A DNA stretch of 64,000 nucleotides from Thermus neutrinimicus (GTDB lineage: Bacteria > Deinococcota > Deinococci > Deinococcales > Thermaceae), in NCBI RefSeq assembly GCF_022760955.1, contig NZ_JAKTNU010000003.1:62001-126000 (forward strand), written 5' to 3'. Position 1 is the stretch's first letter. The number at the start of each line of letters is the position of its first letter. This document shows, piece after piece, positions 1 through 10,446 of this stretch. The notes below the pieces were generated by a model. It searched no databases. It saw nothing but the letters and a program-made list of their open reading frames with translations, and had not been told where the DNA came from. A program made the translations under genes and the position numbers.

Positions 1-790
1 GGGCCTGGACATAGGCACCGACAAGCCCAGCCCAGAGGAGAGGCAGAGGGTTCCCCACCACCTGGTGGACGTCCTGGAGCCCTCGGAGGCCTTGAGCGTG
101 GTGCGCTGGGTGGAGCTGGCGGAGGCGGCCATCGCCGATACCCTGGCCCGGGGAAGGGTACCCTTGGTGGTGGGGGGGACAGGGTACTACATCCGGGCTC
201 TTTCCCAGGGGCTTCCCACCCTGCCCCCGCCTGATCCGAGGGTCCAAGAGGCGCTTTGGCGGGAGCTTGCGGAAAGGGGTATTGAGGCCTTGGTGGCGGA
301 GCTTTCCCGGGTTAGCCCGGAGGATGCCCTGCGGGTGGATGGGAACCCGAGGCGGCTGGTGCGCGCCTTGGAGGTTCTCCGGCGCACCGGCCTGCCCCCT
401 GCCCGCTTTCCCCCACGCCCGCCCCGCTTCGCCTTCAAGAAGCTGGTCCTCTGGCCCGAGCGCAGTTGGCTTTTCCCCAAGCTGGAGGAAAGGGCAAAGC
501 GCCAGTTCGCCCGGGGTCTGGTGGAGGAGGTGAGGGCCCTGGTGGCCCGGTACCCCGCCATGCCCACGGCGCTTCAGGCTATTGGTTACAAGGAGGTGGT
601 GGGGTACTTGCAAGGAGCCTACAGCCTGGAGGAAGCCCTGGCCCGGGACATCCGGGCGGTTAAGGCCTACGCCAAGCGACAGTACACCTGGTTTCGCCAC
701 GAGCCGGGGGACGTCACCTATTTGCCCAGGGGAGGGGAGGAGGGTTACCTGGGCTTTCGGGACTGGCTTAGCCTTCACTTCGGGCTATAG
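1..790 (+). CDS. miaA: tRNA dimethylallyltransferase, 5' truncated by the window edge
   Basis: MiaA transfers a dimethylallyl group to N6 of A37 in tRNAs that read codons starting with U. The frame is open from base 2 and reads [20 protein letters not shown], the region just after the N-terminal P-loop, followed by VDVLEP and [12 protein letters not shown], which are MiaA signatures. [10 protein letters not shown] and RQYTWFR near the end are the usual C-terminal elements. About the first 35-40 residues, including Walker A, lie outside the window. The gatA start follows 7 bases after the stop, so the two are probably co-transcribed. Confidence 0.95.
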   Translation, partial: GLDIGTDKPSPEERQRVPHHLVDVLEPSEALSVVRWVELAEAAIADTLARGRVPLVVGGTGYYIRALSQGLPTLPPPDPRVQEALWRELAERGIEALVAELSRVSPEDALRVDGNPRRLVRALEVLRRTGLPPARFPPRPPRFAFKKLVLWPERSWLFPKLEERAKRQFARGLVEEVRALVARYPAMPTALQAIGYKEVVGYLQGAYSLEEALARDIRAVKAYAKRQYTWFRHEPGDVTYLPRGGEEGYLGFRDWLSLHFGL

Positions 791-797
791 TAGGGGC

Positions 798-2213
798 ATG
801 TTGGCCCACGAGATCCGCGCCAAGGTGGCGCAAGGGGAGGTATCTCCCCTGGAGGTGGTCCAGATTTATCTGGAGCGGATCCGCTCCTTGGACCCAGGCC
901 TCGGAGCCTTTCTCACGGTAAACCCAAGGGTGCTGGAGGAGGCCAGGTCCTTGGACCCTTCCCTCCCCCTTGCCGGCCTTCCCGTGGCCGTTAAGGACAA
1001 CATTGTCACCAAGGGAATCCCTACCACGGCGGGCAGCCGTCTTTTAGAAGGATTCCTGCCCCCTTATGAGGCCACGGCGGTGGCCCGGCTAAAGGCCCTG
1101 GGCGCCCTGGTCATAGGCAAGACCAACCTGGACGAGTTCGGGATGGGTTCCTCCACCGAGCACTCCGCCTTTTTTCCCAGCCGCAATCCCTTTGACCCCG
1201 CCCGGGTCCCCGGGGGGTCCAGCGGGGGAAGCGCGGTGGCGGTGGCGGCGGACCTGGCCCCTTTGGCCCTGGGCTCGGATACCGGGGGTAGCGTGCGCCA
1301 GCCTGCGGCCTTTTGTGGCATTTACGGCCTTAAGCCCACCTACGGCCGGGTAAGCCGGTTTGGCCTCATCGCCTACGCCTCGAGCCTGGACCAAATCGGC
1401 CCCATGGCCCGCTCGGTGCGGGACCTGGCCCTTCTCATGGACGCCATCTCCGGCCCCGACCCCTCCGACGCCACCAGCCTGGACCTGAGGCCCCGGTTCC
1501 AGGAGGCCTTGGAAGCCCCCCTGCCCTCCTTGCGGCTTGGGGTGGTGCGGGAGGCCCTTTCCGGGAATAGCCCTGGGGTGGAGGGGGCTTTGCAGGGGGC
1601 CCTGGAGACTTTCCAGAGGCTTGGTCTTGGGGTGAAGGAGGTGTCCTGGCCTTCCCTGCCCCTGGCCCTGAACGCCTACTACATCCTGGCCCCCGCGGAG
1701 GCCAGCTCCAACCTGGCCCGCTACGACGGGACCCTTTTCGGCTACCGGGCCGAGGGGGAGGAGCTATGGCGGGTGGTGGAGGAGACGCGGGCCCGGTTTG
1801 GTCTCGAGGTGAAGCGCCGCATCCTGGTGGGTACCTTCGTGCTCTCCAGCGGGTACTACGAGGCCTACTACGGCCGGGCCCAGGCCTTCCGCAGGCGGCT
1901 TAGGGCAGAGGCCCAAGCCCTCTTCCAGGAAGTGGACCTTCTCCTCCTCCCCACCACCCCTCATCCCGCCTTTCCCCTGGGAGGCAGGCCCGATCCCTTG
2001 GCCATGTACCGGGAGGACCTTTACACCGTGGGGGCAAACCTCACGGGCCTTCCCGCCTTATCCTTCCCCGCGGGTTTTGAGGATGGTCTTCCCGTGGGCC
2101 TTCAGCTTTTCGCTCCCTGGGGGAGGGATGAACTCCTCCTGCAGGCGGCTTTGGCCTTTGAGGAGGCTACGGACCGGGCTTTCCTTCGCACCCCCTTGGG
2201 CGAGGCGCTATAG
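798..2213 (+). CDS. gatA: Glutamyl-/aspartyl-tRNA amidotransferase subunit A
   Basis: This is a 471-residue amidase-signature protein. The Lys-cisSer-Ser triad is visible as [16 protein letters not shown] and [15 protein letters not shown]. The ending and length fit GatA, which releases ammonia from glutamine for transamidation of Glu-tRNA(Gln) or Asp-tRNA(Asn) together with GatB and GatC (not in this window). I take the ATG at 798 because the GatA-like sequence ([20 protein letters not shown]) begins there; the longer open frame upstream overlaps miaA. The stop overlaps the next start by one base. A stand-alone amidase is the alternative but less likely. Confidence 0.9.
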   Translation: MLAHEIRAKVAQGEVSPLEVVQIYLERIRSLDPGLGAFLTVNPRVLEEARSLDPSLPLAGLPVAVKDNIVTKGIPTTAGSRLLEGFLPPYEATAVARLKALGALVIGKTNLDEFGMGSSTEHSAFFPSRNPFDPARVPGGSSGGSAVAVAADLAPLALGSDTGGSVRQPAAFCGIYGLKPTYGRVSRFGLIAYASSLDQIGPMARSVRDLALLMDAISGPDPSDATSLDLRPRFQEALEAPLPSLRLGVVREALSGNSPGVEGALQGALETFQRLGLGVKEVSWPSLPLALNAYYILAPAEASSNLARYDGTLFGYRAEGEELWRVVEETRARFGLEVKRRILVGTFVLSSGYYEAYYGRAQAFRRRLRAEAQALFQEVDLLLLPTTPHPAFPLGGRPDPLAMYREDLYTVGANLTGLPALSFPAGFEDGLPVGLQLFAPWGRDELLLQAALAFEEATDRAFLRTPLGEAL

Positions 2214-2956
2214 TGGACGCCCTCTTCCGCCACCGCCTGGCCACCCGCCTGGCCCGAAGGCTTAGGGCCGAGGGCAGGCCCTTGCCCCTTCCCGCCCTGG
2301 GGGAGGCCCTGGGGCTGAGGGGGCCGGTGGAGCCCGTGGTGCGGCCCCTGCTGGACGGGCGTTTCCGCCTGGGGGAGGAGGTGGAGCTTTGGGAGTGGTA
2401 CTATCCCTTCCCCCATCCCGGGGAGGCGGTGGTGGTGTTGGACCTGGAAACCACCGGGCTTTCCCCTGGTCTCAACGAGGTGATCGAGCTGGGCTTGGTG
2501 CGGCTGGAAGAGGGGGAGCGGCGGAGCTTTCAAAGCCTGGTGCGCCCAAGCCGCCCTCCCAGCCCATTCATTGAAAAGCTTACAGGGATTTCCGCTTGGG
2601 AGCTGGAGGAGGCTCCTCCCCTCGAGGAGGTTCTGGAGAAGGCCTACCCCCTCTTGCGGGGGGCCACCTTGGTGATCCAAAACGCCAGCTTTGACCTGGG
2701 GTTCCTGCGGCCTGCCCTGGAGGGCATGGGTTACTTCCTGGAGAACCCGGTGGTGGACACCATCCGCCTGGCCAAAAGGGCCATGCCGGGGCTAAGGCGC
2801 TACGGCTTGGACGCCCTTTCCCAGGTCCTGGAACTTCCTCCTCGGGAAGCCCACCGGGCCCTTGGGGATGTGGAGCGCACCCTTGCCCTGGCCTATGAGA
2901 TGTATTATATGCTCACTGCAGGGATTCCCCGTCCCTTGGTGGACCTCGGGAGGTGA
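2213..2956 (+). CDS. DnaQ-like DEDDh 3'-5' exonuclease
   Basis: A 247-residue protein with a 70-residue N-terminal region of unclear fold, followed by a DEDDh exonuclease domain: ExoI VLDLETTGLSPG (about residue 76 on), ExoII around QNASFDLGFLRP, and ExoIII HRALGDVERTLAL. This is the family of the DNA polymerase III epsilon proofreading subunit. Thermus replicases usually carry a PHP domain in the alpha subunit as well, so this could be proofreading or a repair exonuclease. The GTG start at 2213 shares its G with the TAG stop of gatA. Confidence 0.85.
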   Translation: MDALFRHRLATRLARRLRAEGRPLPLPALGEALGLRGPVEPVVRPLLDGRFRLGEEVELWEWYYPFPHPGEAVVVLDLETTGLSPGLNEVIELGLVRLEEGERRSFQSLVRPSRPPSPFIEKLTGISAWELEEAPPLEEVLEKAYPLLRGATLVIQNASFDLGFLRPALEGMGYFLENPVVDTIRLAKRAMPGLRRYGLDALSQVLELPPREAHRALGDVERTLALAYEMYYMLTAGIPRPLVDLGR

Positions 2957-2957
2957 T

Positions 2958-4067
2958 ATGACCGCGCGCTATGTGCTGACCAGCACCTGTATTCAAACGG
3001 GCACCATGGCCTTAACCGTCTCCCTCCGCCAGCACCTCCTCGGCAAGGAGCGGGCGCGCTTTGTGGATGAGGATGGGGAGGTGTACGAGGTGGAGGTGGA
3101 CTGGAAGCAAGGGGTGGTGCGGGGGCTTCTGCCCTACTACCACAAGCGCCGCCTGGCTGTGAACGAGACCATCCTCCTCCACTTTCGCGGGGAGGAGGTG
3201 GAGCTTAAAGCTGCCCCTAGGGGTGGGCCCCGGCTGGGGCAGGCCGAGCCCAAGGAAGTCGGCCCTGCCGAGAGGTGGGAGGCCAAGCCCCTTCCTTCCC
3301 AAAAGGACCCGGAGGAGGCCGGGGATCCCCGGCCGGAGAAGAAGCGGGTTCGGGTCACCCCTTATCCCAAGGAGGTGCTTTTTCCCAATGAACCCCTAAG
3401 GGCTTTGAACCCCCCAGGGGTGACCGAGGACTTAAGGCGACTTGGCTTCCTTCTGGAGGAGGGCCCACCTTGGGTGTATAAGGCCTCCTTGGGGCGCCGC
3501 CAGGTGCGTTTGGTCTTGTTGCGCCCGGGGGAGGGGGATCCGGGCCTCCTCAAGGCCTACCGCCAGCAAGGGGCTTACGTGGCCATCCTGGCGCCGGAAT
3601 CCCAAAAGGAAGGGGTGCCGGAGGGGGTGGGCTACCTTTCCCCGGAGGCGGTGAGCCGCCTGGTGCGCCTAAAGGCCCGCTTTCCCCTTTCCCCCTTGGA
3701 CCTGGAGGACCTCCTTCGGGAAGGCTTGGTGGACCTCGAGGCGGTGGAGTCCCTGGAGGACCGGTTGGTGGCCGAGCTTTCCGAACGCGGGGCCTTCGCC
3801 GCCTTCCTCCTGTTGCTTTCCCGCAAGCCCATGGGAGAGGTGTTTCTGTTGGCGGATCTGGAGGCGGAGGCCTTGGAGGAAGGCCTCGTCCCCGAGGTGG
3901 TGCGCCAAGGGGTGGAGGTACTCTCCCAACCCCCCTTTCTCGTGCTTAAGCGCCTTTCCCCAGGGGAGTTCCTGCTAAGGCAGGGGGTGGAGGAAGCCCT
4001 TGCCGACCTCGAGGCCTTCGCCCAGGGGCTTAGGAGCCGCTTGAGCCGCGTCCGTGGGTCTTTTTGA
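2958..4067 (+). CDS. Conserved-looking protein of unknown function, 369 aa
   Basis: I do not recognise a named family. The ATG at 2958 is one base after the exonuclease stop, with GGGAGGTGAT before it, so it is translated with that gene. An N-terminal beta-rich segment (residues 1-78) contains a CIQTGTMALT stretch. A Pro/Glu/Lys-rich linker (about 80-135) follows. An alpha/beta domain (about 140-232) starts at LRRLGFLLEEG, and an acidic leucine-rich helical tail covers 235-369. The 3' end overlaps the convergent csaB by 38 bases. A DNA-metabolism role is only guilt by association with the exonuclease. Confidence 0.8.
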   Translation: MTARYVLTSTCIQTGTMALTVSLRQHLLGKERARFVDEDGEVYEVEVDWKQGVVRGLLPYYHKRRLAVNETILLHFRGEEVELKAAPRGGPRLGQAEPKEVGPAERWEAKPLPSQKDPEEAGDPRPEKKRVRVTPYPKEVLFPNEPLRALNPPGVTEDLRRLGFLLEEGPPWVYKASLGRRQVRLVLLRPGEGDPGLLKAYRQQGAYVAILAPESQKEGVPEGVGYLSPEAVSRLVRLKARFPLSPLDLEDLLREGLVDLEAVESLEDRLVAELSERGAFAAFLLLLSRKPMGEVFLLADLEAEALEEGLVPEVVRQGVEVLSQPPFLVLKRLSPGEFLLRQGVEEALADLEAFAQGLRSRLSRVRGSF

Positions 4068-5018
4068 CCAGGCTGGCCTCTCCCAGGGCCAGGTCAAAGC
4101 TCTGCCGAGCCCTTTCCTTCAAGGCCGCCACCTTTTCCCAGTCGGGGTAGCGGCCGTACATGGCGGCCTTGGAAAGCTTGATGGGGTCGCCGGGAAACTC
4201 CTGGTAGTAGGCCCCGGTTTCCTTGGCGAAGGCGGCCACCTTGGGGTCGTAGGAAAGGGCGGCGAAGGGGGTGCCGGCGGCCGCGGCCAGGATGAGGCCA
4301 TGGAGACGCATGGAGATCACATACCCCGCCTGGGCTGCCAGGTAGAGGACCCGCCTGGGGTCCGAGGTGGCTTCTATACGGTGCAGGCGGAACACCTTGG
4401 CCACCTCGTCGTCGTATCCGGGCTGGAGAAGGAGGACCAGCACCCTTCTCCCCTCGTGCACCAGGTGGTTGGCGGTGATGTAGAGGTTGGTGAGGGCTTC
4501 CTGGTCCACCCCAGCCCGGGGGATGACGAGGACCAAGTCCTCTTCCCGCTTTACTGGGGGCGGGGAAAGGAGGAGGGCGGGGTCGGCGCCCAAGGAGGGG
4601 GATAGGCCTAGTGTTCTGGCGTATTCCCAGGAATCTTGGTCGCGAAGGATTATGGGTACCCCCCGCAAAGCCCGTTTTACCTGCTTTTCCCCCCAAGGGG
4701 TAAGGGGGCCCAGGGACTGGTTGAAGACCACCACCTTTTTGCGGAAGAAGCGGATAGCCCGCAGCACGGACAGGTAGTAGAGAAGGCTTAGGGAGCTGGT
4801 AGCGTCCTGCAAAAGCCCTCCGCCCCCCAAAAGCCACAGGTCCGCCTGGAGAAGGGCCAAGGGGTTTAGGCGATGGGCAGCCCGGATCCCATGGTCCTTG
4901 GCGGTCTGCCTGGGATCGCCGGAAAGGGCTAGAACCTGGTGCCCCCGGGCCCTCAGCTCCCGGGCCATGGCCTCGAGGATGGCCTCGTCCCCGGCGTTTT
5001 TAAACCCGTAGTACCCCG

Positions 5019-5034
<16 letters not shown>
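4030..5034 (-). CDS. csaB: Polysaccharide pyruvyl transferase CsaB
   Basis: A 334-residue member of the polysaccharide pyruvyl transferase family. The N-terminus MVVGVAGYYGFKNAGDEAIL and the central LWLLGGGGLLQDATSS are the CsaB hallmarks, and MRLHGLILAAAAGTP is the conserved C-terminal nucleotide/acceptor region. In this family the enzyme adds pyruvate ketals to a secondary wall polymer that anchors S-layer proteins with SLH domains, which fits the Thermus envelope. I chose the ATG at 5034 because the family N-terminus starts there; the open frame extends another 58 codons inside the upstream gene. It overlaps the DUF5693 gene by 16 bases. Confidence 0.9.
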
Positions 5035-7399
<2,365 letters not shown>

Positions 7400-7404
7400 T
7401 CATC

Positions 7405-8535
7405 CTACCGGGCCACCGCTTCCCGCTCCTGGGCGTGGCCGATGGTCATGTCGCTCTCCACGTCAAAGGCATGGAGGCGGGAGGTGTCCGCCAGAAGCTC
7501 CACCTTGTCCCCGGGCTTCACCGGGGCGTGGCCGTCCACCTTGGCCACCAGAACCGTGCCGTCCACGCTCACGTGGATCTCGGTTTCCGCCCCCAGGGGT
7601 TCGGCCACCTCCACCTCGCCCCGGATGACGTTTTCCCCCTCGGGGATCACCGTGAAGCCCTTTAGACCCAGGTGCTCGGGGCGGATGCCCATCCAAACCT
7701 CCTTGCCCCCGTAGGGCCTCAAGGCTTGGGCCAGGATGGGGTTAGCCCGGACCCGGAAGCCCGGGGCCGCCAGGTATACCCTTTCCCCTTGCACCTCTAC
7801 CCCGGCCCGGATGAAGTTCATGGAGGGGCTACCGATGAAACCCGCCACGAAGCGGTTGGCGGGGAAGTCGTAGAGGTTTAAGGGGGTGTCCACCTGTTGG
7901 ATCTCCCCGTCCTTCATGACCACGATGCGGTGGCCCAGGGTCATGGCCTCCACCTGGTCGTGGGTCACGTAGATGGTGGTGACCCCAAGCCGCCTTTGCA
8001 GCTTGGCGATTTCGGCTCGCATCTCCACCCGGAGCTTGGCGTCCAGGTTGGAAAGGGGCTCGTCCATGAGGAAGACCTTGGGTTCCCGCACGATGGCCCG
8101 GCCCATGGCCACCCGCTGGCGCTGGCCGCCGGAAAGCTCCCGGGGTTTGCGGCTTAAGAGGTGCTCGATCTTGAGGATCCGGGCGGCCTCCTTCACCCGG
8201 CGGTCAATCTCGTCCTTGGGGTAGCGCCTCAGGCGCAGGCCGAAGGCCATGTTCTCGTAGACGTTCATGTGGGGGTAAAGGGCGTAGTTCTGGAAGACCA
8301 TGGCGATGTCCCGGTCCTTGGGAGGCACGTCGTTCACCAGGCGATCGCCGATGTAGATACGGCCCTCGGAGACCTCCTCGAGGCCAGCGATCATCCGCAA
8401 GGTGGTGGTCTTGCCGCATCCTGAAGGCCCCACGAAGACCACGAACTCCCCGTCCTCGGTTTCCAGGTTGAAGTCCTTGACCGCCACCACCTTGCCGAAG
8501 CGCTTCCAAACGTGCTCCAGCCTAACCTTGGCCAT
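7405..8535 (-). CDS. Sugar ABC transporter ATP-binding protein, MalK/UgpC/MsmX type
   Basis: 376 residues. Walker A GPSGCGKTT, Q-loop QNYALYPHMNVYENMAFGL, signature ELSGGQRQRVAMGRAI, Walker B VFLMDEPLSNLD and the H-loop THD are all intact. From about residue 235 there is a C-terminal TOBE/MalK regulatory region with GIRPEHL. No permease or binding-protein genes are adjacent, so it resembles the orphan multitask ATPases (MsmX type) that energise several carbohydrate importers. Those partners are an inference. Confidence 0.92.
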   Translation of the reverse strand: MAKVRLEHVWKRFGKVVAVKDFNLETEDGEFVVFVGPSGCGKTTTLRMIAGLEEVSEGRIYIGDRLVNDVPPKDRDIAMVFQNYALYPHMNVYENMAFGLRLRRYPKDEIDRRVKEAARILKIEHLLSRKPRELSGGQRQRVAMGRAIVREPKVFLMDEPLSNLDAKLRVEMRAEIAKLQRRLGVTTIYVTHDQVEAMTLGHRIVVMKDGEIQQVDTPLNLYDFPANRFVAGFIGSPSMNFIRAGVEVQGERVYLAAPGFRVRANPILAQALRPYGGKEVWMGIRPEHLGLKGFTVIPEGENVIRGEVEVAEPLGAETEIHVSVDGTVLVAKVDGHAPVKPGDKVELLADTSRLHAFDVESDMTIGHAQEREAVAR

Positions 8536-8623
8536 GCTTTACCTCCTAAGCCCCACGCTTTGAGCCTGCAAGGTAGCCCTTCGGGCTAACCTTGGCCCAT
8601 CGGGGGTTCAAAGGCATTATATA
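8536..8623 (-). promoter_or_regulatory. Promoter and structured leader of the ABC ATPase gene
   Basis: On the minus strand TATATAAT (8616-8623) is a good -10. It gives a leader of about 70 bases with a clear Shine-Dalgarno sequence (GGAGGTAA) before the ATG. TAGCCC (8574-8579) and GGGCTA (8583-8588) form a stem with a 3-base loop that continues outward with AAGG/CCTT around one bulge. Its regulatory meaning is unknown. The rest of the gap up to 8730 shows no gene. Confidence 0.5.
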
Positions 8624-8730
8624 CCGCCTGGGCCTCTTCCTTTGGCAAGGGTATTTCCAAACGCGGGCCAGGTGTGGAATGCAGGGTAAGGGCGGGAGGG
8701 ACCCTTCGGGCGGGGGTTCTTTTCACGGGA

Positions 8731-8778
8731 TTTTCAAGGGGGGTGCGTAACATGGATAATGGTCCGGAATTCGGACCG
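8731..8778 (+). promoter_or_regulatory. mscL promoter with inverted repeat at the start site
   Basis: TTTTCA (8731-8736), 18 bases, then GATAAT (8755-8760). GGTCCG (8761-8766) and CGGACC (8772-8777) form an inverted repeat around GAATT just downstream of the -10. It could be an operator or a hairpin at the 5' end of the mRNA. Confidence 0.45.
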
Positions 8779-8812
8779 GGTTTTACATCAAGGAACGCGT
8801 AGGGAGGTACGT

Positions 8813-9193
8813 ATGTTGAAGGGTTTTAGGGATTTCATCCTGCGGGGCAACGTGGTGGACCTGGCGGTGGCCGTGATCATCGGCGGGGCCTTCGGCCAGG
8901 TGGTGAACTCCTTGGTGGCGGATGTCATCACCCCCTTGATCGGGGCTTTGGGAGGGGCGCCGGATTTTTCTGCCATCAAACTGGGGCCCATCGCCTTGGG
9001 GAAGTTTATCAACGCCGTGGTCAACCTCCTGGTGGTGGGAGCCGCCGTTTACTTCCTGGTGGTGGTGCCCATGCAGGAGCTGGAGAAACGGCGTAAGAAG
9101 GCGGAGGAAGCGGCCCCACCTCCGCCCCCTGAACCCCCGGAGGAGGTCAAGCTTCTGAGGGAGATCCTGGCGGAGCTGAAGCGGAAGGCCTAA
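8813..9193 (+). CDS. mscL: Large-conductance mechanosensitive channel
   Basis: 126 residues with the canonical N-terminal helix [21 protein letters not shown], the pore-lining first membrane span, a short external loop, a second span ([20 protein letters not shown]), and a charged cytoplasmic helix ending [14 protein letters not shown]. It opens under membrane tension in osmotic down-shock. The ATG at 8813 is chosen over an upstream in-frame ATG because AGGGAGGT precedes it and the family N-terminus starts there. The 3' end overlaps the convergent gene by 47 bases. Confidence 0.95.
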   Translation: MLKGFRDFILRGNVVDLAVAVIIGGAFGQVVNSLVADVITPLIGALGGAPDFSAIKLGPIALGKFINAVVNLLVVGAAVYFLVVVPMQELEKRRKKAEEAAPPPPPEPPEEVKLLREILAELKRKA

Positions 9194-10007
9194 GGCGATT
9201 CCAAATAAAAAGGGCCAGATACCCCAGGCCGAGTTCAGGCCTGGGGTTGCCCGTCACGCTGAGGGCGAAGGCGTGGAACAAAAGGCTTTCCAGGGCGTGG
9301 CGCGGGGAGTGCAGGAAAAGCGCCTTTAGGGCCGGGCCTTGCCGCCAGGCAAGAAGGCCCAGGTAGGGGAGGTAGGGCCAGGGCCCTGTGGGGAATCCCA
9401 GGGCGGAAAGGCCTAAAGCGGTAAAGGCCAGGCCCCGGAGGAATGGCAGGGGATCTGGGGATACAGGATGGAGCTCATCCCAGGGAAGGGTTTCGTCCCC
9501 TGGCCAGGGAGCCTTGAGGATTAGAAGCCTCTTTCCCTCGTGCCCGCCCAGGTAGATAAGGGGGTGGGGGGCCACGCCCAGGGGAAGGAGACGGCTTGGG
9601 TCTTCCTGAAGGGCTTGGTACATGAGGGGGTCCAGGGGAAGCCCGTCCACCAGGTACCAGGCGTGGGGCTGGCCAGAGAGGAGAAAGCCAAGGGCCCTTT
9701 CCACCTTATGCCCCTTGTGGGCCAGGATACCGGGCCAGGCCTCGGGGGGTTCAGGGAGAAGGGCTTTTCCCCAAGGGGGCAAGTGCTTCAGGGCCTCGGT
9801 CTTTAGCGAAAAGCGCACCTCGAGGACCTCCCCCTCCTGTAGGGAAAAGCGGGCCAGGATGTTGCCCTGGGCCTCGTACACCTCCTCGGGACGCTGGGAG
9901 AGGAATAGGTCGCCCACCTTTTGCCCGGGAAGGCTTTGGGGTAGGGGAAGCAGGAGGGTTTCCCCCCCTGGGCTTCGGCGGCGAAGGCGAAACAGGGGGT
10001 CTGGCAT
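9147..10007 (-). CDS. Unknown protein with C-terminal membrane segments, 286 aa
   Basis: I do not recognise the family. The first about 190 residues look soluble ([20 protein letters not shown], then a beta-rich region with [20 protein letters not shown]). The last about 90 residues hold two or three hydrophobic stretches ([47 protein letters not shown]). The ATG at 10007 is preceded on the minus strand by TATCAT about 20 bases upstream. The 47-base overlap with mscL is on opposite strands. GC-biased third positions support real coding. Confidence 0.7.
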   Translation of the reverse strand: MPDPLFRLRRRSPGGETLLLPLPQSLPGQKVGDLFLSQRPEEVYEAQGNILARFSLQEGEVLEVRFSLKTEALKHLPPWGKALLPEPPEAWPGILAHKGHKVERALGFLLSGQPHAWYLVDGLPLDPLMYQALQEDPSRLLPLGVAPHPLIYLGGHEGKRLLILKAPWPGDETLPWDELHPVSPDPLPFLRGLAFTALGLSALGFPTGPWPYLPYLGLLAWRQGPALKALFLHSPRHALESLLFHAFALSVTGNPRPELGLGYLALFIWNRLRPSASAPPGSPSEA

Positions 10008-10074
10008 AATGGGGCCACCGGCGGGACATGATACCACGTGGGGGTGTTGACAGGAGGGAGAGATAGGCCTAAGG

Positions 10075-10103
10075 TTGAAAATATGCGACTTTATTCATAT
10101 AGC
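10075..10103 (+). promoter_or_regulatory. Candidate promoter/operator of the arsR-ehr-like operon
   Basis: TTGAAA (10075-10080), 17 bases, TATAGC (10098-10103). Between and over these lies an inverted repeat ATATG (10081-10085), 10 bases, CATAT (10096-10100). The region is AT-rich compared with its surroundings. Such a repeat across the -10 is where ArsR/SmtB repressors usually bind, so autoregulation by the next gene is likely but inferred. Confidence 0.5.
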
Positions 10104-10116
10104 CAAAGGAGGATGT

Positions 10117-10446
10117 ATGCCTAGCGCCCTCCACCGCTATAAGGCGGAGTTCTTCAAGGCCCTGGGTCATCCTCTGCGCCTGGCTATCCTGGATGCCCTG
10201 CGGAGGGGAGAGCGGTCGGTTTCCGCCCTGCAACGGGAGCTCGGGGTGGAACAGTCGGTGCTTTCAAGGCAGCTTTCCTTACTGCGGGAACGAGGGTTGG
10301 TGGAAGCCAGGAGGGAAGGGCAGATGGTCTACTACCGCACCCGGGATCCCGAGGTCTATGCCTTTTTGGACCTGGGGCGGCGGATCTTCGAACGCCACCT
10401 CGAGGCGGAGCGGGAGCGCTTGGACGCCCTTAGGGAGGAGGAATGA
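10117..10446 (+). CDS. ArsR/SmtB-type winged-helix regulator
   Basis: 109 residues. FFKALGHPLRLAILDALRRG is the ArsR-family start, VSALQRELGVEQSVLSRQLS the recognition helix-turn-helix, and LVEARREGQMVYYRTRD the wing. There is no cysteine, so it lacks a metal-thiolate site of the classical As/Cd/Pb type. A long C-terminal helix (about 80-105) could bind another ligand or dimerise. AAAGGAGG precedes the ATG at 10117. The stop overlaps the next start (ATGA), tying its expression to the hydrogenase-like genes and suggesting it controls them. Confidence 0.88.
   Translation: MPSALHRYKAEFFKALGHPLRLAILDALRRGERSVSALQRELGVEQSVLSRQLSLLRERGLVEARREGQMVYYRTRDPEVYAFLDLGRRIFERHLEAERERLDALREEE

Noticed and set aside
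4054-4605. Open frame on + opposite csaB (183 aa)
   Set aside because: It is antisense to clear CsaB motifs; Gly/Val-rich composition is that of a GC-rich shadow frame.
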